Origin: Onthomorpha sp937906975 | GTDB taxonomy: Bacteria > Bacteroidota > Bacteroidia > Bacteroidales > P3 | NCBI GenBank assembly: GCA_045614605.1 | Contig: JAZLDH010000009.1 | Coordinates: forward strand, 134,310-198,309 | Direction: 5' to 3' | Length of the DNA: 64,000 nt | Shown here: in pieces, positions 25,136 to 34,068 of the stretch | How the letters are laid out: each line of letters starts with the position of its first letter | How positions within the stretch are numbered: position 1 is the first letter of the stretch | Made by a program: the position numbers and the translations under genes | Notes under the pieces: model-generated | The model's input: only the letters and a program-made list of their open reading frames with translations | Told to the model about the DNA's origin: nothing | Databases searched by the model: none

Positions 25136-26410
25136 ATGACAAGACAAGAAAGCATCAAAAGGTTAATGCAAGAAAACATTGTTTTGGCAGTTGGTTGTAC
25201 AGAACCCGTTGCAGTAGCCTTGGCTGTCGCAAAAGCAAAAGAAGTAATAGGAGAACAAGTAGAGAGAATAGAAATGTTTCTCTCTAAAAACATAATCAAA
25301 AATGCAATGGGAGTTGGTATTCCTGGCACAGGAATGATAGGACTACCGATTGCAATTTCCTTAGGTATTGTTTGTGGAGATAGCAGCAAAGAATTACAAG
25401 TCTTAGACAATGCAAAAGACAATGTAGATAAAGCAAAAGAATGGTTATCCTCTCACGAAATAAAAATTGAGGTAGCAAAAACAAGCGAAAAACTCTACAT
25501 AGAATGTCGTTGTTTTGGAAGAGAAAATTATTCTAAGGTAATAATTGCTCAAAACCACTTAAACTTTATCCATATTCAAGAAGGAGAAAACATAATCCTT
25601 CACAAAGAATTGGAAAGAGTAGAAAACGCTCAAAACAACTCAGACACCTTAGTTGTAGATACACTTTGTGCACAAGAAATCTTTGATTACGCTACAAAAA
25701 CCGATATAAACTTTTTAGAATGGATATATCAAACAGCTGAAATCAACGATAAAATTGGACAAGAAGGTCTTACAAACGACTATGGCTTAGGTATCGGAAA
25801 GCATTTAAGCAAAATAGCAGAGGGAGATATAAGAAAACAAGTAATTGCTAAGTCTTGTGCAGCCTCAGATGCAAGAATGGACGGAGCAACCCTTGCAGTA
25901 TTTAGCAATTCTGGTAGCGGAAATCAAGGATTGACTTGTACCCTACCTGTTTACGAATACGGAAGACTTACAAACAAAACAAAAGAAGAAATCATTCGTG
26001 CTTTGACACTTTCTCACCTTATGTCTATTTACATAAAGAGCAAAATCGGAAGATTATCTGCCCTTTGCGGAATTGTGAATGCGTCAATGGGTGCAGCCTC
26101 TGGAATAATTCTTTTAAAGGGTGGTAATATTTACCAAATGTGTTATGCAATTAGAAATATGATTAACACAATTACAGGTATGGCTTGCGATGGCGCAAAA
26201 CCAAGTTGTGCATTGAAAGTATCTGCAGGACTAAATTCTGCTTTTGATTCCATTCTTTTGGCAATGAATAATAGAGTTGTTGATTCAACTGACGGAATTG
26301 CAGAGGGTTGTGTGGATCGTTCTATTGAAAATCTTGGAAAAATAGGACGTTTTGCAATGGATGAAATGGATAATATGATATTAGAAATAATGGTAAATAA
26401 GGAAAAGTAA
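25136..26410 (+). CDS. UPF0597/L-cysteine desulfidase family protein
   Basis: Member of the serine dehydratase alpha-like family that includes L-cysteine desulfidase (CyuA/YhaM), an Fe-S enzyme producing sulfide, ammonia and pyruvate. In the 424 residues Cys21 in VGCTEPVAVALA is the proposed catalytic cysteine, and the C-terminal cysteines in LCGIVNASMGAAS and MACDGAKPSCALK are the expected cluster ligands. GVGIPGTGMIG and SNSGSGNQG are further signatures. Substrate (cysteine or serine) is inferred. A 16-bp-stem terminator follows. Confidence 0.88.
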   Translation: MTRQESIKRLMQENIVLAVGCTEPVAVALAVAKAKEVIGEQVERIEMFLSKNIIKNAMGVGIPGTGMIGLPIAISLGIVCGDSSKELQVLDNAKDNVDKAKEWLSSHEIKIEVAKTSEKLYIECRCFGRENYSKVIIAQNHLNFIHIQEGENIILHKELERVENAQNNSDTLVVDTLCAQEIFDYATKTDINFLEWIYQTAEINDKIGQEGLTNDYGLGIGKHLSKIAEGDIRKQVIAKSCAASDARMDGATLAVFSNSGSGNQGLTCTLPVYEYGRLTNKTKEEIIRALTLSHLMSIYIKSKIGRLSALCGIVNASMGAASGIILLKGGNIYQMCYAIRNMINTITGMACDGAKPSCALKVSAGLNSAFDSILLAMNNRVVDSTDGIAEGCVDRSIENLGKIGRFAMDEMDNMILEIMVNKEK

Positions 26411-26417
26411 ATTTTCT

Positions 26418-26485
26418 CTTTACTTTAAAAAAATAAAGCTAAGAAATCTTAAATTTTTTCTTAGCTTTATTTTTTTATTTCTTAG
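26418..26485. repeat. Phased four-box element, copy 4 (convergent gap)
   Basis: Boxes CTTTA at 26418, CTAAG at 26439, CTTAG at 26460 and CTTAG at 26481 step by exactly 21 bp. Boxes 2 and 3 are reverse complements and sit in the stem of the terminator at 26431-26472. Box 4 overlaps the last codons of ssb. The element fills the whole 71-bp gap between the converging genes. Confidence 0.85.
26431..26472. terminator. Bidirectional terminator between the desulfidase-like gene and ssb
   Basis: A perfect 16-bp stem: AAATAAAGCTAAGAAA (26431-26446) pairs with TTTCTTAGCTTTATTT (26457-26472), with a 10-nt loop. A-runs before and T-runs after make it usable from both strands, which fits the convergent genes. 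Confidence 0.88.
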
Positions 26486-26967
26486 AAAGGCAAATCGCCT
26501 AATTTGGTTAATTCCGTATCTTCTGCAAGAATTTTTGATAAGTTGCTGTCTTGCTCTGAGATTGGATAGTTTTCTTCCATCAAACTATCGTATATCAAAT
26601 CCGTATTAGCGTCATCTGTATTGGAACTTTGATAAGAGTGTGCTCTGTTTAAGATTTTGAAATTTTCTGCCACTATTTCTACTACTCTTTTCTTATTTCC
26701 TTCTTTGTCTTCTCTAATTCTTGATTTTATTTTGCCTTCAACATATAGATGAGTCCCTTTTTTCAAGAATTTTTCTGCCACTTCTGCCAAACCTCTCCAA
26801 CATATTACGTTATGCCATTCGGTTTCTTCTATTTTTGTACCATCTTTGGTTTTATGTGTTTCAGTAGTAGCTAACGAAAACGAAGCTTTCTTTACATCAT
26901 CAAAGGATATTATTTCTGGATCCTTTCCTAAATTGCCTATAAGTATTACCTTGTTTACTCCAATCAT
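26482..26967 (-). CDS. ssb: Single-stranded DNA-binding protein
   Basis: OB-fold protein that coats ssDNA in replication and repair. The 161 residues start MIGVNKVILIGNLGKDPE, with ETEWHNVICWRGLAEVAEKFLKKG and YVEGKIKSR as in SSB, and end in the acidic tip LTKLGDLPF with the conserved final Phe that binds partner proteins. I use the ATG at 26967; an upstream in-frame ATG would add 15 residues overlapping the promoter. Divergent from lysS. Confidence 0.95.
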   Translation of the reverse strand: MIGVNKVILIGNLGKDPEIISFDDVKKASFSLATTETHKTKDGTKIEETEWHNVICWRGLAEVAEKFLKKGTHLYVEGKIKSRIREDKEGNKKRVVEIVAENFKILNRAHSYQSSNTDDANTDLIYDSLMEENYPISEQDSNLSKILAEDTELTKLGDLPF

Positions 26968-26990
26968 GTCTTTTCCTTTTTTAATTTGTG

Positions 26991-26998
26991 CAAAGATA
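26991..26998 (-). promoter_or_regulatory. -7 box of ssb
   Basis: Minus strand TATCTTTG followed by CA, 23 nt before the ssb ATG at 26967. It is back-to-back with the lysS box at 27023-27030. Confidence 0.7.
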
Positions 26999-27022
26999 CA
27001 ATAAAGTTTCAATATTTTTTTT

Positions 27023-27030
27023 TATTTTTG
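27023..27030 (+). promoter_or_regulatory. -7 box of lysS
   Basis: TATTTTTG followed by CAG, 27 nt before the lysS ATG at 27058. Confidence 0.6.
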
Positions 27031-27057
27031 CAGTTTAATCAAAAAAAATATAATTGT

Positions 27058-28569
27058 ATGAGTTGCGAATTAAGTGAACAAGAACTATTAAGAAGACAGG
27101 CTACTGAAAAAATGCGAGAATTAGGAATAGATCCTTATCCTGCTGCTTTATATGAGGTTAATGCTAAAACAAACGAAATATTAGAAAAATTCCCTACGGA
27201 TAATAGCCTATTCCAAGAGGTGAGTATTGCTGGTAGAATAATGAGTAGAAGAATTATGGGTGCAGCATCTTTTGTGGTTATTCAGGATTCTTGGGGCAAA
27301 ATACAATTGTATATTAAAAGAGATGAGATTTGCGAAGGCGAAGATAAGTCTTTATACAATACAGTCTTTAAAAAACTTTTAGATATTGGTGATATAATCG
27401 GTGTAAAGGGCTATGTGTTCGTTACACAAATGGGAGAAATTTCTATACATGTTAAAGAACTTACTGTATTGAGTAAGAGTGTGAAACCTCTTCCTGTGGT
27501 TAAGGAAAAAGATGGTGTGATTTATGATGCGTTTACTAATACAGAACAACGCTATCGCCAAAGATATTTGGATTTAATCGTAAATCCTGAGGTTAAGGAC
27601 GTGTTTGTAAAACGTACTAAGATACTTAATACTATCAGAGACTTCTTTAATTCTTTCGGATACATAGAAGTGGAAACTCCTGTTTTGCAATCTATCCCCG
27701 GAGGTGCGGCCGCAAGACCATTTATCACTCATCATAATACTCTTGACATACCTTTGTATTTGAGAATTGCAAATGAATTGTATCTAAAGCGTTTGATTGT
27801 TGGTGGATTTGAGGGTGTGTATGAGTTTTCAAGAAACTTCCGTAACGAAGGTATGGACCGTACTCACAATCCTGAGTTTACTTGTTTGGAAATTTACGTT
27901 GCATACAAGGATTATTTCTGGATGATGGATTTCACTGAACAAATGATTGAAAAAGTAGCACTTGCACTTCACGGACAAACAAAAGTTCAATTGGGTGATA
28001 AAGAAATTGATTTCAAACGTCCTTTTGCAAGAGTTTCTATGCGTGATGCTATCATGGAACACACAGGATATGACATCTACACTATGGAAGAGGAGGATTT
28101 AAGAAAGGCTTGTAAGGATTTGGGCATAGAGGTAGATGCTACTATGGGTAAAGGAAAATTGATTGACGAAATATTCGGAGAAAAATGTGAGCATCACTAT
28201 GTTCAACCTACATTCATATATGACTATCCTAAGGAAATGTCTCCTTTAACTAAGAAACACAGAAGTATTGAGGGATTAACTGAACGTTTTGAGTTATTTG
28301 TAAATGGTAAAGAATTGGCTAATGCTTATTCTGAGTTGAATGACCCTATTGATCAATTGGAAAGATTCCAAGACCAATTGAAATTACAAGAAAGAGGCGA
28401 TGATGAGGCTATGTATATCGACTATGATTTTGTTAGAGCTTTGGAATATGGTATGCCTCCTACTTCTGGAATGGGAATTGGTATAGATAGATTGTGTATG
28501 TTTATGACAAATTCTCCTTCTATACAAGATGTATTGCTTTTTCCTCAAATGAAACCTGAAAATAAATAG
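27058..28569 (+). CDS. lysS: Lysyl-tRNA synthetase, class II
   Basis: Charges tRNA-Lys. The 503-residue protein has the OB-fold anticodon-binding domain (about 50-150, with GRIMSRRIMGAASFVVIQD) and the class II core: motif 1 near FFNSFGYIEVETPVLQ, motif 2 FRNEGMDRTHNPEFTCLE, motif 3 GMGIGIDRLCMF. Length is normal. I start at MSCELSEQELL (27058), after the promoter box. It heads a run of housekeeping genes; the next starts 5 nt after its stop. Confidence 0.96.
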   Translation: MSCELSEQELLRRQATEKMRELGIDPYPAALYEVNAKTNEILEKFPTDNSLFQEVSIAGRIMSRRIMGAASFVVIQDSWGKIQLYIKRDEICEGEDKSLYNTVFKKLLDIGDIIGVKGYVFVTQMGEISIHVKELTVLSKSVKPLPVVKEKDGVIYDAFTNTEQRYRQRYLDLIVNPEVKDVFVKRTKILNTIRDFFNSFGYIEVETPVLQSIPGGAAARPFITHHNTLDIPLYLRIANELYLKRLIVGGFEGVYEFSRNFRNEGMDRTHNPEFTCLEIYVAYKDYFWMMDFTEQMIEKVALALHGQTKVQLGDKEIDFKRPFARVSMRDAIMEHTGYDIYTMEEEDLRKACKDLGIEVDATMGKGKLIDEIFGEKCEHHYVQPTFIYDYPKEMSPLTKKHRSIEGLTERFELFVNGKELANAYSELNDPIDQLERFQDQLKLQERGDDEAMYIDYDFVRALEYGMPPTSGMGIGIDRLCMFMTNSPSIQDVLLFPQMKPENK

Positions 28570-28574
28570 TTTGC

Positions 28575-30155
28575 GTGAAAAGAACTAATAGAACAATTTT
28601 AATTGTCTTTGTCTCCATCTTATTTATTATGGTGTTGGTGGATTTGTTCCTACCAAAGGTAAATTCTATCTCTGTTTTAAACTTCAATAAGTTGGATCAT
28701 GTGATGAATTTAGTTAAAACACAATATGTAGATGAGGTAAATGCAGATTCTTTGCAAGATGTGGCAATTAGAAGTTTTCTTGAAGTTTTAGATCCTCACT
28801 CTGTTTATCTGACAAGAGAAGAAATTGCAAAAGAAAACGAAAATCTACAAGGCAATTTCGATGGAATAGGTGTACAATTTAGAATAATTGATGACACAAT
28901 CGTTGTAATTCAACCCATAGTGCAAGGTCCTTCGTTTAAAGCTGGCATTATGGCAGGAGATAGAATTGTGGAGGTTGATGGAAAGAAGGTTTGCGGAAAT
29001 GGAATTACAAATGAAGATGTCTTTAAACTATTAAAAGGTAAGAGAGGTACACAAGTAAAATTAGGAATCAAGCGTTCTAATATTGATAAGTTATTACATT
29101 TTACTGTAAAAAGAGATAAAATTCCTATACATAGTGTAGATTATAGTGGAATGCTTAATTCTAATACTGGCTATATAAAACTTTCGCAATTTTCTGCAAA
29201 CTCTCACACAGAAGTTTCTTCGGCTTTGATTAGCTTAAAGTATAGTGGAATGACGCAATTGATATTTGATTTGAGAGGAAATGGCGGTGGGTATCTTGAC
29301 CAAGCGATAAACATTGCTGATGAGTTTCTTTCCGATGGAGATTTGATTGTCTTCACAAAAGGAAGAGCAAAAGGACGAAACGATTATTTTGCAAGTTCAA
29401 AGGGAAGTTTTGAAAATGGAAAAATAGTTGTTCTTATTGATGAGGTTTCTGCCTCTGCTTCTGAAATTGTTGCTGGTGCATTGCAGGATAATGATAGAGC
29501 GTATATTGTAGGTAGGAGAACTTTTGGTAAAGGCTTGGTGCAAGAGCAAAAAGAGTTAGCCGATGGTTCGGTTCTTCGTCTTACAGTTTCTCGTTATTAT
29601 ACTCCGAGTGGCAGATGTATTCAACGACCATATACAATGGGTGATAACGAAAAGTATTATATGGATTTTATTGAGCGATATACTGATATGGAAAACGATG
29701 TTGATACTATCTCTCATGCTGATTCGCTAAAATACAAAACAAAGAGAGGAAGAATAGTCTATGGTGGAGGAGGAATTGAGCCAGACAAGGAATTGCCGTA
29801 TAATCTCTATAAAAGAAGCGAATCTTATACTGCTTTAATAGCAAAAGGCTTGATTTATAAATATTGTTTTGATTACTTAGATAAGAATAGAGAGGTCTTC
29901 AAACAATATGCTAATGGAGGAGACTTTTTAGATAACTTTGTAATTTCGCAAGACTTTTATAAAAAAATGATAACTTTTGCTCAAAGTCAAGATGTCAATA
30001 CTAATGGTATTACAAATGGTGAACAAAACGAAATAAAACTATTGATGAAATCATATTTAGCTCAAAATCTTTATGGTGATGAGTATTTTTATAAACTTTA
30101 TCTTCAAATAGATAAAGATATTCAGAAAGTGTTAAATCTAATAAGTAAGTTATGA
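28575..30155 (+). CDS. S41-family C-terminal processing protease
   Basis: Periplasmic tail-specific protease (CtpA/Prc type). The 526 residues start from GTG at 28575 with KRTNR and one membrane helix (about 7-24), then a PDZ domain (about 95-180, GPSFKAGIMAGDRIVEVDG) and the S41 catalytic domain with the Ser in DEVSASASEIVAGAL and the Lys in GRRTFGKGLVQ. GTG is chosen because it gives the basic N-terminus before the helix and no better ATG precedes it. It overlaps purM by 4 nt. Confidence 0.93.
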   Translation: MKRTNRTILIVFVSILFIMVLVDLFLPKVNSISVLNFNKLDHVMNLVKTQYVDEVNADSLQDVAIRSFLEVLDPHSVYLTREEIAKENENLQGNFDGIGVQFRIIDDTIVVIQPIVQGPSFKAGIMAGDRIVEVDGKKVCGNGITNEDVFKLLKGKRGTQVKLGIKRSNIDKLLHFTVKRDKIPIHSVDYSGMLNSNTGYIKLSQFSANSHTEVSSALISLKYSGMTQLIFDLRGNGGGYLDQAINIADEFLSDGDLIVFTKGRAKGRNDYFASSKGSFENGKIVVLIDEVSASASEIVAGALQDNDRAYIVGRRTFGKGLVQEQKELADGSVLRLTVSRYYTPSGRCIQRPYTMGDNEKYYMDFIERYTDMENDVDTISHADSLKYKTKRGRIVYGGGGIEPDKELPYNLYKRSESYTALIAKGLIYKYCFDYLDKNREVFKQYANGGDFLDNFVISQDFYKKMITFAQSQDVNTNGITNGEQNEIKLLMKSYLAQNLYGDEYFYKLYLQIDKDIQKVLNLISKL

Positions 30156-31321
30156 GTACAGATAAATATACACTAAGAGGTGTAAGTGCGTCAAAAGAAG
30201 ATGTACACAATGCAATAAAGAATATAGACAAAGGTTTATTCCCAAAAGCTTTTTGTAAAGTTGTTCCAGATATTCTAACAGGCGATGAAAACTATTGTAT
30301 TGTTATGCATGCTGATGGAGCGGGAACAAAATCTTCGCTTGCATACGCTTATTGGAAAGAAACAGGTGATGTTTCTGTGTGGAAGGGTATCGCTATTGAT
30401 TCAATAGTTATGAATATTGATGATTTGTTGTGCGTAGGTATAACTGACAATATTCTTCTTTCTTCAACAATTGGCAGAAACAAACAATTAATTCCAGGAG
30501 AAGTTATTTCTCATATCATAAATGGTACAGAAGAATTTTTATCTCAATTAAGAGATTTAGGAGTTGGTGTTTACTCAACAGGAGGTGAAACTGCTGATGT
30601 GGGAGACCTTGTAAGAACTATTATTGTTGATAGTACTGTTACTGCAAGAGCTAAACGCTCCGATATTATCTCTAATCACAATATTAAACCTGGTAATGTA
30701 ATTGTGGGATTGGCCTCTTTTGGACAAGCAACCTATGAAACAGAATATAATGGTGGTATGGGAAGTAATGGTCTTACTTCTGCAAGACATGATGTCTTTA
30801 ATAAATCAATAGCAGATAAATATCCTGAAACTTATGATAGTTCTTTGGATAAAGATGTGGTTTATTGCGGTGGTTTAGGTTTAACCTCTCCAAGCACTGT
30901 TGAAGGTATTAGTGCAGGAAAGTTAGTTTTGTCTCCTACAAGAACGTATGCTCCTATTTTAGCTAAGATATTAAAAGAATATCGTCATAAAATAGATGGT
31001 TTAGTTCATTGTAGCGGTGGTGCTCAAACTAAGGTATTACATTTTTTGAATGAAGGCTCTCGCGTAATTAAGGATAACTTATTCCCTATTCCTCCTTTAT
31101 TCTCTATGATTCAAGAACAATCAAAAACAGATTGGAAAGAAATGTATAAAGTCTTTAATATGGGTCATAGAATGGAAATATATACTGATGAGAATACTGC
31201 ATTAGAATTGATAGAAATAAGTAAAAGTTTTAATGTTGATGCACAAATTGTTGGTAGGGTTGAAAAAGCAGAAGGTAAAAGCGTAGAAATAATAAGTCCT
31301 TACGGCAAATTCATATACTAA
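30152..31321 (+). CDS. purM: Phosphoribosylformylglycinamidine cyclo-ligase (AIR synthase)
   Basis: ATP-dependent ring closure of FGAM to AIR in purine synthesis. The 389 residues show HADGAGTKSSLAY near 52-64, the IDSIVMNIDDLLCVG segment near 80-94 and YSTGGETADVGD near 139-150, typical for PurM of Bacteroidetes, which is longer than the roughly 345-residue E. coli form. It overlaps the S41 protease stop by 4 nt (ATGA). No other purine genes are nearby. Confidence 0.92.
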   Translation: MSTDKYTLRGVSASKEDVHNAIKNIDKGLFPKAFCKVVPDILTGDENYCIVMHADGAGTKSSLAYAYWKETGDVSVWKGIAIDSIVMNIDDLLCVGITDNILLSSTIGRNKQLIPGEVISHIINGTEEFLSQLRDLGVGVYSTGGETADVGDLVRTIIVDSTVTARAKRSDIISNHNIKPGNVIVGLASFGQATYETEYNGGMGSNGLTSARHDVFNKSIADKYPETYDSSLDKDVVYCGGLGLTSPSTVEGISAGKLVLSPTRTYAPILAKILKEYRHKIDGLVHCSGGAQTKVLHFLNEGSRVIKDNLFPIPPLFSMIQEQSKTDWKEMYKVFNMGHRMEIYTDENTALELIEISKSFNVDAQIVGRVEKAEGKSVEIISPYGKFIY

Positions 31322-31325
31322 GATA

Positions 31326-32048
31326 ATGAATCTTGGAATTTTTGTTTCTTGTTGTGTAAATCAATTTTCACCTCAAACTGCTAACAACTTATTATCTTTA
31401 CTTGATGATTTGGGGTATCAAACGGATTCCCCTATTGAGCAAACTTGTTGTGGTAAACTATTGTATGAAAATGGAGATTGGAAAACAGCAAGAGCATTAG
31501 GTGAAAGATTTATTGAGCTTTTTAAAAGCTATGATTACATAATAGGGACTTCTAATTCGTGCATTAGTTATATAAGAAATAATTTTGGAAAACTATTTTT
31601 CAACTCTTCTAATCACAACCTTTATAAAACATTAAGAAATAAGGTAATTGATATAAGTGAGTTTTTATGTGATGTTGATAAAACAATGTCTTTTGGGTCA
31701 AATTTTCCTTATAAGGTTTATTTGCACACTAATTGTCAATCCTTGCATGAGTATAATGTTGTAAATAAAACAAGAGAAGTTTTAAAAAAGGTAAAAGGTT
31801 TAACTTTATTGGAGGGAAATCATACTGATAACTTTTGTTGTGGTTACGGAGGTAGTTTTTCAATATACAATCCGCATGTAAGCAAGGCTTTGGCCGAACA
31901 AAAAATAAAGGCTGTTTTAGATACAGGTGCAGAATATATTGTAAGCAACGATATGAGTTGCTTACTGCATTTGCAATCGTATATAGAAAAAAACAATATT
32001 AATTTAAAGACTATTCATTTAATAGATTTATTGATGTACAACAAATAA
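31326..32048 (+). CDS. LutA-like (Fe-S)-binding protein with two CCG domains
   Basis: Member of the cysteine-rich CCG-domain family (LutA/YkgE, heterodisulfide reductase subunit-like). The 240 residues carry two CCG motifs, QTCCGKLLYENG (C41-C42-G43) and NFCCGYGGSF (about 177), plus SNSCISYI. In lactate oxidation, LutA works with LutB and LutC, but neither lies nearby; here the neighbours are purM and radical SAM genes. The first motif after the start reads SCCVNQFSP in place of a more usual CXXD-type sequence. Role outside lactate use is open. Confidence 0.85.
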   Translation: MNLGIFVSCCVNQFSPQTANNLLSLLDDLGYQTDSPIEQTCCGKLLYENGDWKTARALGERFIELFKSYDYIIGTSNSCISYIRNNFGKLFFNSSNHNLYKTLRNKVIDISEFLCDVDKTMSFGSNFPYKVYLHTNCQSLHEYNVVNKTREVLKKVKGLTLLEGNHTDNFCCGYGGSFSIYNPHVSKALAEQKIKAVLDTGAEYIVSNDMSCLLHLQSYIEKNNINLKTIHLIDLLMYNK

Positions 32049-32050
32049 TT

Positions 32051-33007
32051 ATGGAATTATCTAAGTACATTTGGGGACATAATAGGCCGTTTAACGCATA
32101 TTCTAACTACTTTAAGCAAAGGTTTGGACAGAGATTACAAAAGCTATCCATAGATGCTGGTTTTACTTGCCCAAATAGAGATGGGAAAATTTCGTTTCAC
32201 GGATGTTCTTTCTGTGATAACAATGCTTTTAATCCTTCTTATTGTGAAAAAACTAAGTCTATATATCAACAAATTGAAGAAGGAATTGAGTTTCATTCTT
32301 GGAGATATAAAAATGTTAAAAATTACTTAGCGTATTTTCAAGCTTATTCTAATACTTACGCCCCTTTAAATGTATTAAAAGAAAGATATACTCAGGCGCT
32401 CTCTCACCCGCAAGTAATAGGTCTTGTAATTGGTACTCGCCCTGATTGTGTTAATGATGAGATTCTTGATTATTTAGCAGAATTACAAAAGGAGCATCAT
32501 ATAATTGTTGAATATGGAATAGAGAGTTGTTATGATCAAACTCTTAAAAGAATAAATCGTGGTCATAGTTTTGCACAAACAAAAGAGGCTATTGAGAAAA
32601 CTGCAAGCAGAGGCATAACAACAGGTGGGCATATCATATTTGGTTTGCCAGGAGAAAGTATTGAGATAATGCAAAACGAAGCTGAAATTTTAAGTTCTTT
32701 ACCTTTACATTCTGTTAAGTTTCATCAATTAATTTTAGTAAAGAATACTCCTATTTTAAAAGACTATCAAGAAAATCCAAACGACTTTGTGTTCATGAAA
32801 TTTGAAGAATACAAAGAATTTATGATTGACTTCTTAGAAAAATTATCGCCGAATATTGTTATAGAACGCTTTGCAGGAGAAGTGCCACCAAGATTTCAAG
32901 CTGGTGGTTCTAATTGGGAGTTGTTAAGAAACGAAACTCTCGTTAGCAAGATAGAGCAAAGAATGATTGAAAGAAATACTTATCAAGGTAGATTATATAA
33001 ACCATAA
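32051..33007 (+). CDS. YtqA/TIGR01212-family radical SAM protein
   Basis: Radical S-adenosylmethionine enzyme of the YhcC/YtqA group; biochemical role not established. The 318 residues have the cluster cysteines C40, C52 and C55 (CX11CX2C), a spacing diagnostic of this family rather than CX3CX2C, and GTRPDCVNDEILDYL and VEYGIESCYDQTL. It is packed 2 nt after the LutA-like gene and 3 nt before rlmN. Confidence 0.9.
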   Translation: MELSKYIWGHNRPFNAYSNYFKQRFGQRLQKLSIDAGFTCPNRDGKISFHGCSFCDNNAFNPSYCEKTKSIYQQIEEGIEFHSWRYKNVKNYLAYFQAYSNTYAPLNVLKERYTQALSHPQVIGLVIGTRPDCVNDEILDYLAELQKEHHIIVEYGIESCYDQTLKRINRGHSFAQTKEAIEKTASRGITTGGHIIFGLPGESIEIMQNEAEILSSLPLHSVKFHQLILVKNTPILKDYQENPNDFVFMKFEEYKEFMIDFLEKLSPNIVIERFAGEVPPRFQAGGSNWELLRNETLVSKIEQRMIERNTYQGRLYKP

Positions 33008-33010
33008 TTT

Positions 33011-34057
33011 ATGAACAAGAAACAAAGTCTTTTTGGTAAGACATTAGATGAGTTAAAAGAAATTTGCAAAGATTTGTCTTTACCTTCTTTTGCAAGTAAA
33101 CAGATTGCCGATTGGTTATACAAAAAACAAATTTCCTCAATAGATGAAATGACTAATCTTTCTTTAAGTGCTAGAGAAAGATTAAAAGAAAATTATGATT
33201 TTGGACTAACTCCTTATACTGATTTTATGCTCTCAATAGATGGAACTAAGAAATATCTTTATGAGTATGAGGATAATGCTTTTGTTGAGGCGGTTATGAT
33301 TCCAGATAAGGATAGATATACTCTTTGTGTTTCAACACAGGTTGGTTGTAAGATGAATTGCCAATTTTGTGCTACGGCTCGTCAGGGTTTTAAAAGGAAT
33401 TTATCTACTAATGAAATATTGAATATTATTAGATCAATAGATGAATATTCTCTTTTGACTAATATTGTTTACATGGGTATGGGGGAACCTTTGGATAACT
33501 ATGAAAATGTTGTCAAAAGTATAGAAATCCTAACTAGTTCTTGGGCTATGGCTATGAGTCCAAAAAGAATTACGGTATCTACTTGTGGTTATCTGCCTCG
33601 TTTAAAAGATTTTTTAGATTCTACTCAAGTGCATATTGCTATAAGTCTTCACAATATGATTGCAAATGAAAGAGAAGAAATAATGCCTATTGAAAAGGCT
33701 TATAAGATTGAAGATGTTATAGAATTATTAAAGCAATATGATTGGAGCGGACAACGTCGTCTTACTTTTGAATACATAGTTTTCAAAAATCTTAATGACG
33801 ATTATCGCCATATTTTCGCTCTTGTAAGTAATCTTTCTGATATTGAGTGTAGAATAAACTTAATTAGATTTCACACTATACCAAATACAATCTTCCAACA
33901 AGCAGATGACAAAGAGATGATAAAAATTAGAGATATTTTGACTTCAAAAGGTCTAATTGCAACAATAAGAGCATCTCGCGGAGAGGACATATTGGCGGCG
34001 TGTGGTTTGTTATCTACAAAAAAGTTATTATCTTTGCCGATTAAATCAAAGAAATAA
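33011..34057 (+). CDS. rlmN: 23S rRNA (adenine-2503-C2) methyltransferase RlmN
   Basis: Radical SAM methyltransferase modifying A2503 of 23S rRNA, and A37 of some tRNAs. The 348 residues contain the CX3CX2C cluster C113, C117, C120 (GCKMNCQFCATA), YMGMGEPLDNY, and the C-terminal methyl-carrying cysteine C331 in RGEDILAACGLL. Length is normal. It ends 11 nt before the large M6 protease gene. Confidence 0.95.
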   Translation: MNKKQSLFGKTLDELKEICKDLSLPSFASKQIADWLYKKQISSIDEMTNLSLSARERLKENYDFGLTPYTDFMLSIDGTKKYLYEYEDNAFVEAVMIPDKDRYTLCVSTQVGCKMNCQFCATARQGFKRNLSTNEILNIIRSIDEYSLLTNIVYMGMGEPLDNYENVVKSIEILTSSWAMAMSPKRITVSTCGYLPRLKDFLDSTQVHIAISLHNMIANEREEIMPIEKAYKIEDVIELLKQYDWSGQRRLTFEYIVFKNLNDDYRHIFALVSNLSDIECRINLIRFHTIPNTIFQQADDKEMIKIRDILTSKGLIATIRASRGEDILAACGLLSTKKLLSLPIKSKK

Positions 34058-34068
34058 ATTATTAACTT

